64,000 nt of DNA, from positions 186,001 to 250,000 of the forward strand of contig JAWNGF010000003.1 in assembly GCA_037039685.1 (NCBI GenBank), written 5' to 3'. A program made the translations under genes and the position numbers. The notes under the pieces are model-generated. The model had not been told where the DNA came from and made no database searches. It saw only the letters and a program-made list of their open reading frames with translations. Below, piece by piece: positions 63,601 to 64,000 of the stretch; the first letter of the stretch is position 1; the number at the start of each line of letters is the position of its first letter. Origin of the DNA: Ceratobasidium sp. AG-K (lineage: Eukaryota > Basidiomycota > Agaricomycetes > Cantharellales > Ceratobasidiaceae).

Positions 63601-64000
63601 AGTGCTGTTGCTTTGCAAAATTGCCAAAAATGTTTTGAGAATTCATTTATCCTGAGTTGTAATCGGCATTAGTCTTGACTTGTGATTTGCGAGTTGCTGA
63701 TGTTTAATGGGTTCCGAGTTTTGGGGGCGGCTGCCACCCGCAAGCGGGTCCCGTCAGCCTTATTATACACGTTAACACCCTCTAGTGGGTGGGTTTAGTT
63801 GGTGCGCTGGGTGCATAACCTAACAACCTAACTTAACAACATAACCTAACTGCGTGTTTTGCTGATTCAGAGCTGTGTCGGAAGTTGATTAACACAAACT
63901 TTGTAATCAGCGTTAGTCCCAAATTGTAATGGCCATTAGTATTTGGGAGTAATGGCTGAGTATTTATCCCTTGTAATTGTCATTTATACTTGGTTGGAAT
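57637..64000. repeat. Satellite with 1,145-bp higher-order period
   Basis: The marker GGCGGCTGCCACCCGCAAG recurs at 58002, 59146, 60291, 61436, 62581 and 63726, giving steps of 1,144 and then 1,145 bp four times. Copies are nearly identical except the first, whose left edge (57637-57720) is diverged. Each long unit is built from degenerate ~22-bp subunits of the form GACTTGTAATCNGNATTAGT. The array runs out of the window, so its full size is unknown. The ORFs inside are by-products of repetition. Confidence 0.95.
58005..58035. repeat. Hairpin module inside each satell unit
   Basis: ACCCGC AA GCGGGT (58012-58025) is a perfect 6-bp stem, enclosed by GGCTG (58005-58009) and CAGCC (58031-58035). 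From the second copy on, CACCC TCTAG TGGGTG follows as another short stem. The module breaks the 22-bp pattern and recurs once per 1,145-bp unit. Confidence 0.7.

Noticed and set aside
57637..64000. Regular short repeats that could be mistaken for a CRISPR array
   Set aside because: Subunits are degenerate and contiguous without unique spacers, and the window is fungal.

Overview
The window reads as nuclear DNA of a basidiomycete fungus. Protein-coding genes are cut by many 40-75 nt introns with GTRNGT donors, CTRAY branch sites and NAG acceptors. Several products look like lineage-expanded families of the Rhizoctonia/Ceratobasidium group (a DUF6535-type protein, small fasciclin proteins, multi-pass membrane families). 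Rhizoctonia solani or a close relative is the best guess, by inference only. All gene models were spliced by hand, checking reading phase across every junction; no search could be run.

Layout. 1-1.6 kb: 3' end of a Ty1/copia polyprotein. 2-9 kb: two direct copies of a ~3 kb segment, one with an intact secreted fasciclin gene and one with a pseudogene of it. 10.6-11.9 kb: an unknown one-helix membrane protein. 14.3-18.9 kb: a ~1,320-residue DUF6535-type membrane protein whose model needs a 5-nt exon. 20.5-31.5 kb: a dense housekeeping block with an acidic unknown protein, HAP2/NF-YA head to head with VPS53 (GARP tethering complex, 21 exons), a Ser/Pro-rich single-pass membrane protein, an unknown gene, and a PRMT1-type arginine methyltransferase. 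33-41.6 kb: a Pro/Arg-rich protein, a broken GH78 rhamnosidase, a 113-residue unknown, a pterin-4a-carbinolamine dehydratase and an aldo-keto reductase. 42-47 kb: an acidic unknown and a large membrane protein. 48-54.8 kb: three tandem members of one multi-pass membrane family, two of which are internally duplicated fusions.

The most unusual part is 56.05-57.60 kb. On the + strand about 21 intron-like units of 50-78 nt follow one another, each with donor, branch site and acceptor, and most are separated by a single trinucleotide. I know no gene built this way. It runs directly into a satellite (57.64 kb to the window end) with a 1,145-bp higher-order period made of ~22-bp subunits.

The genes do not form one pathway. 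Housekeeping genes alternate with lineage-specific families and repeat-rich, gene-free stretches of 0.7-2.4 kb.
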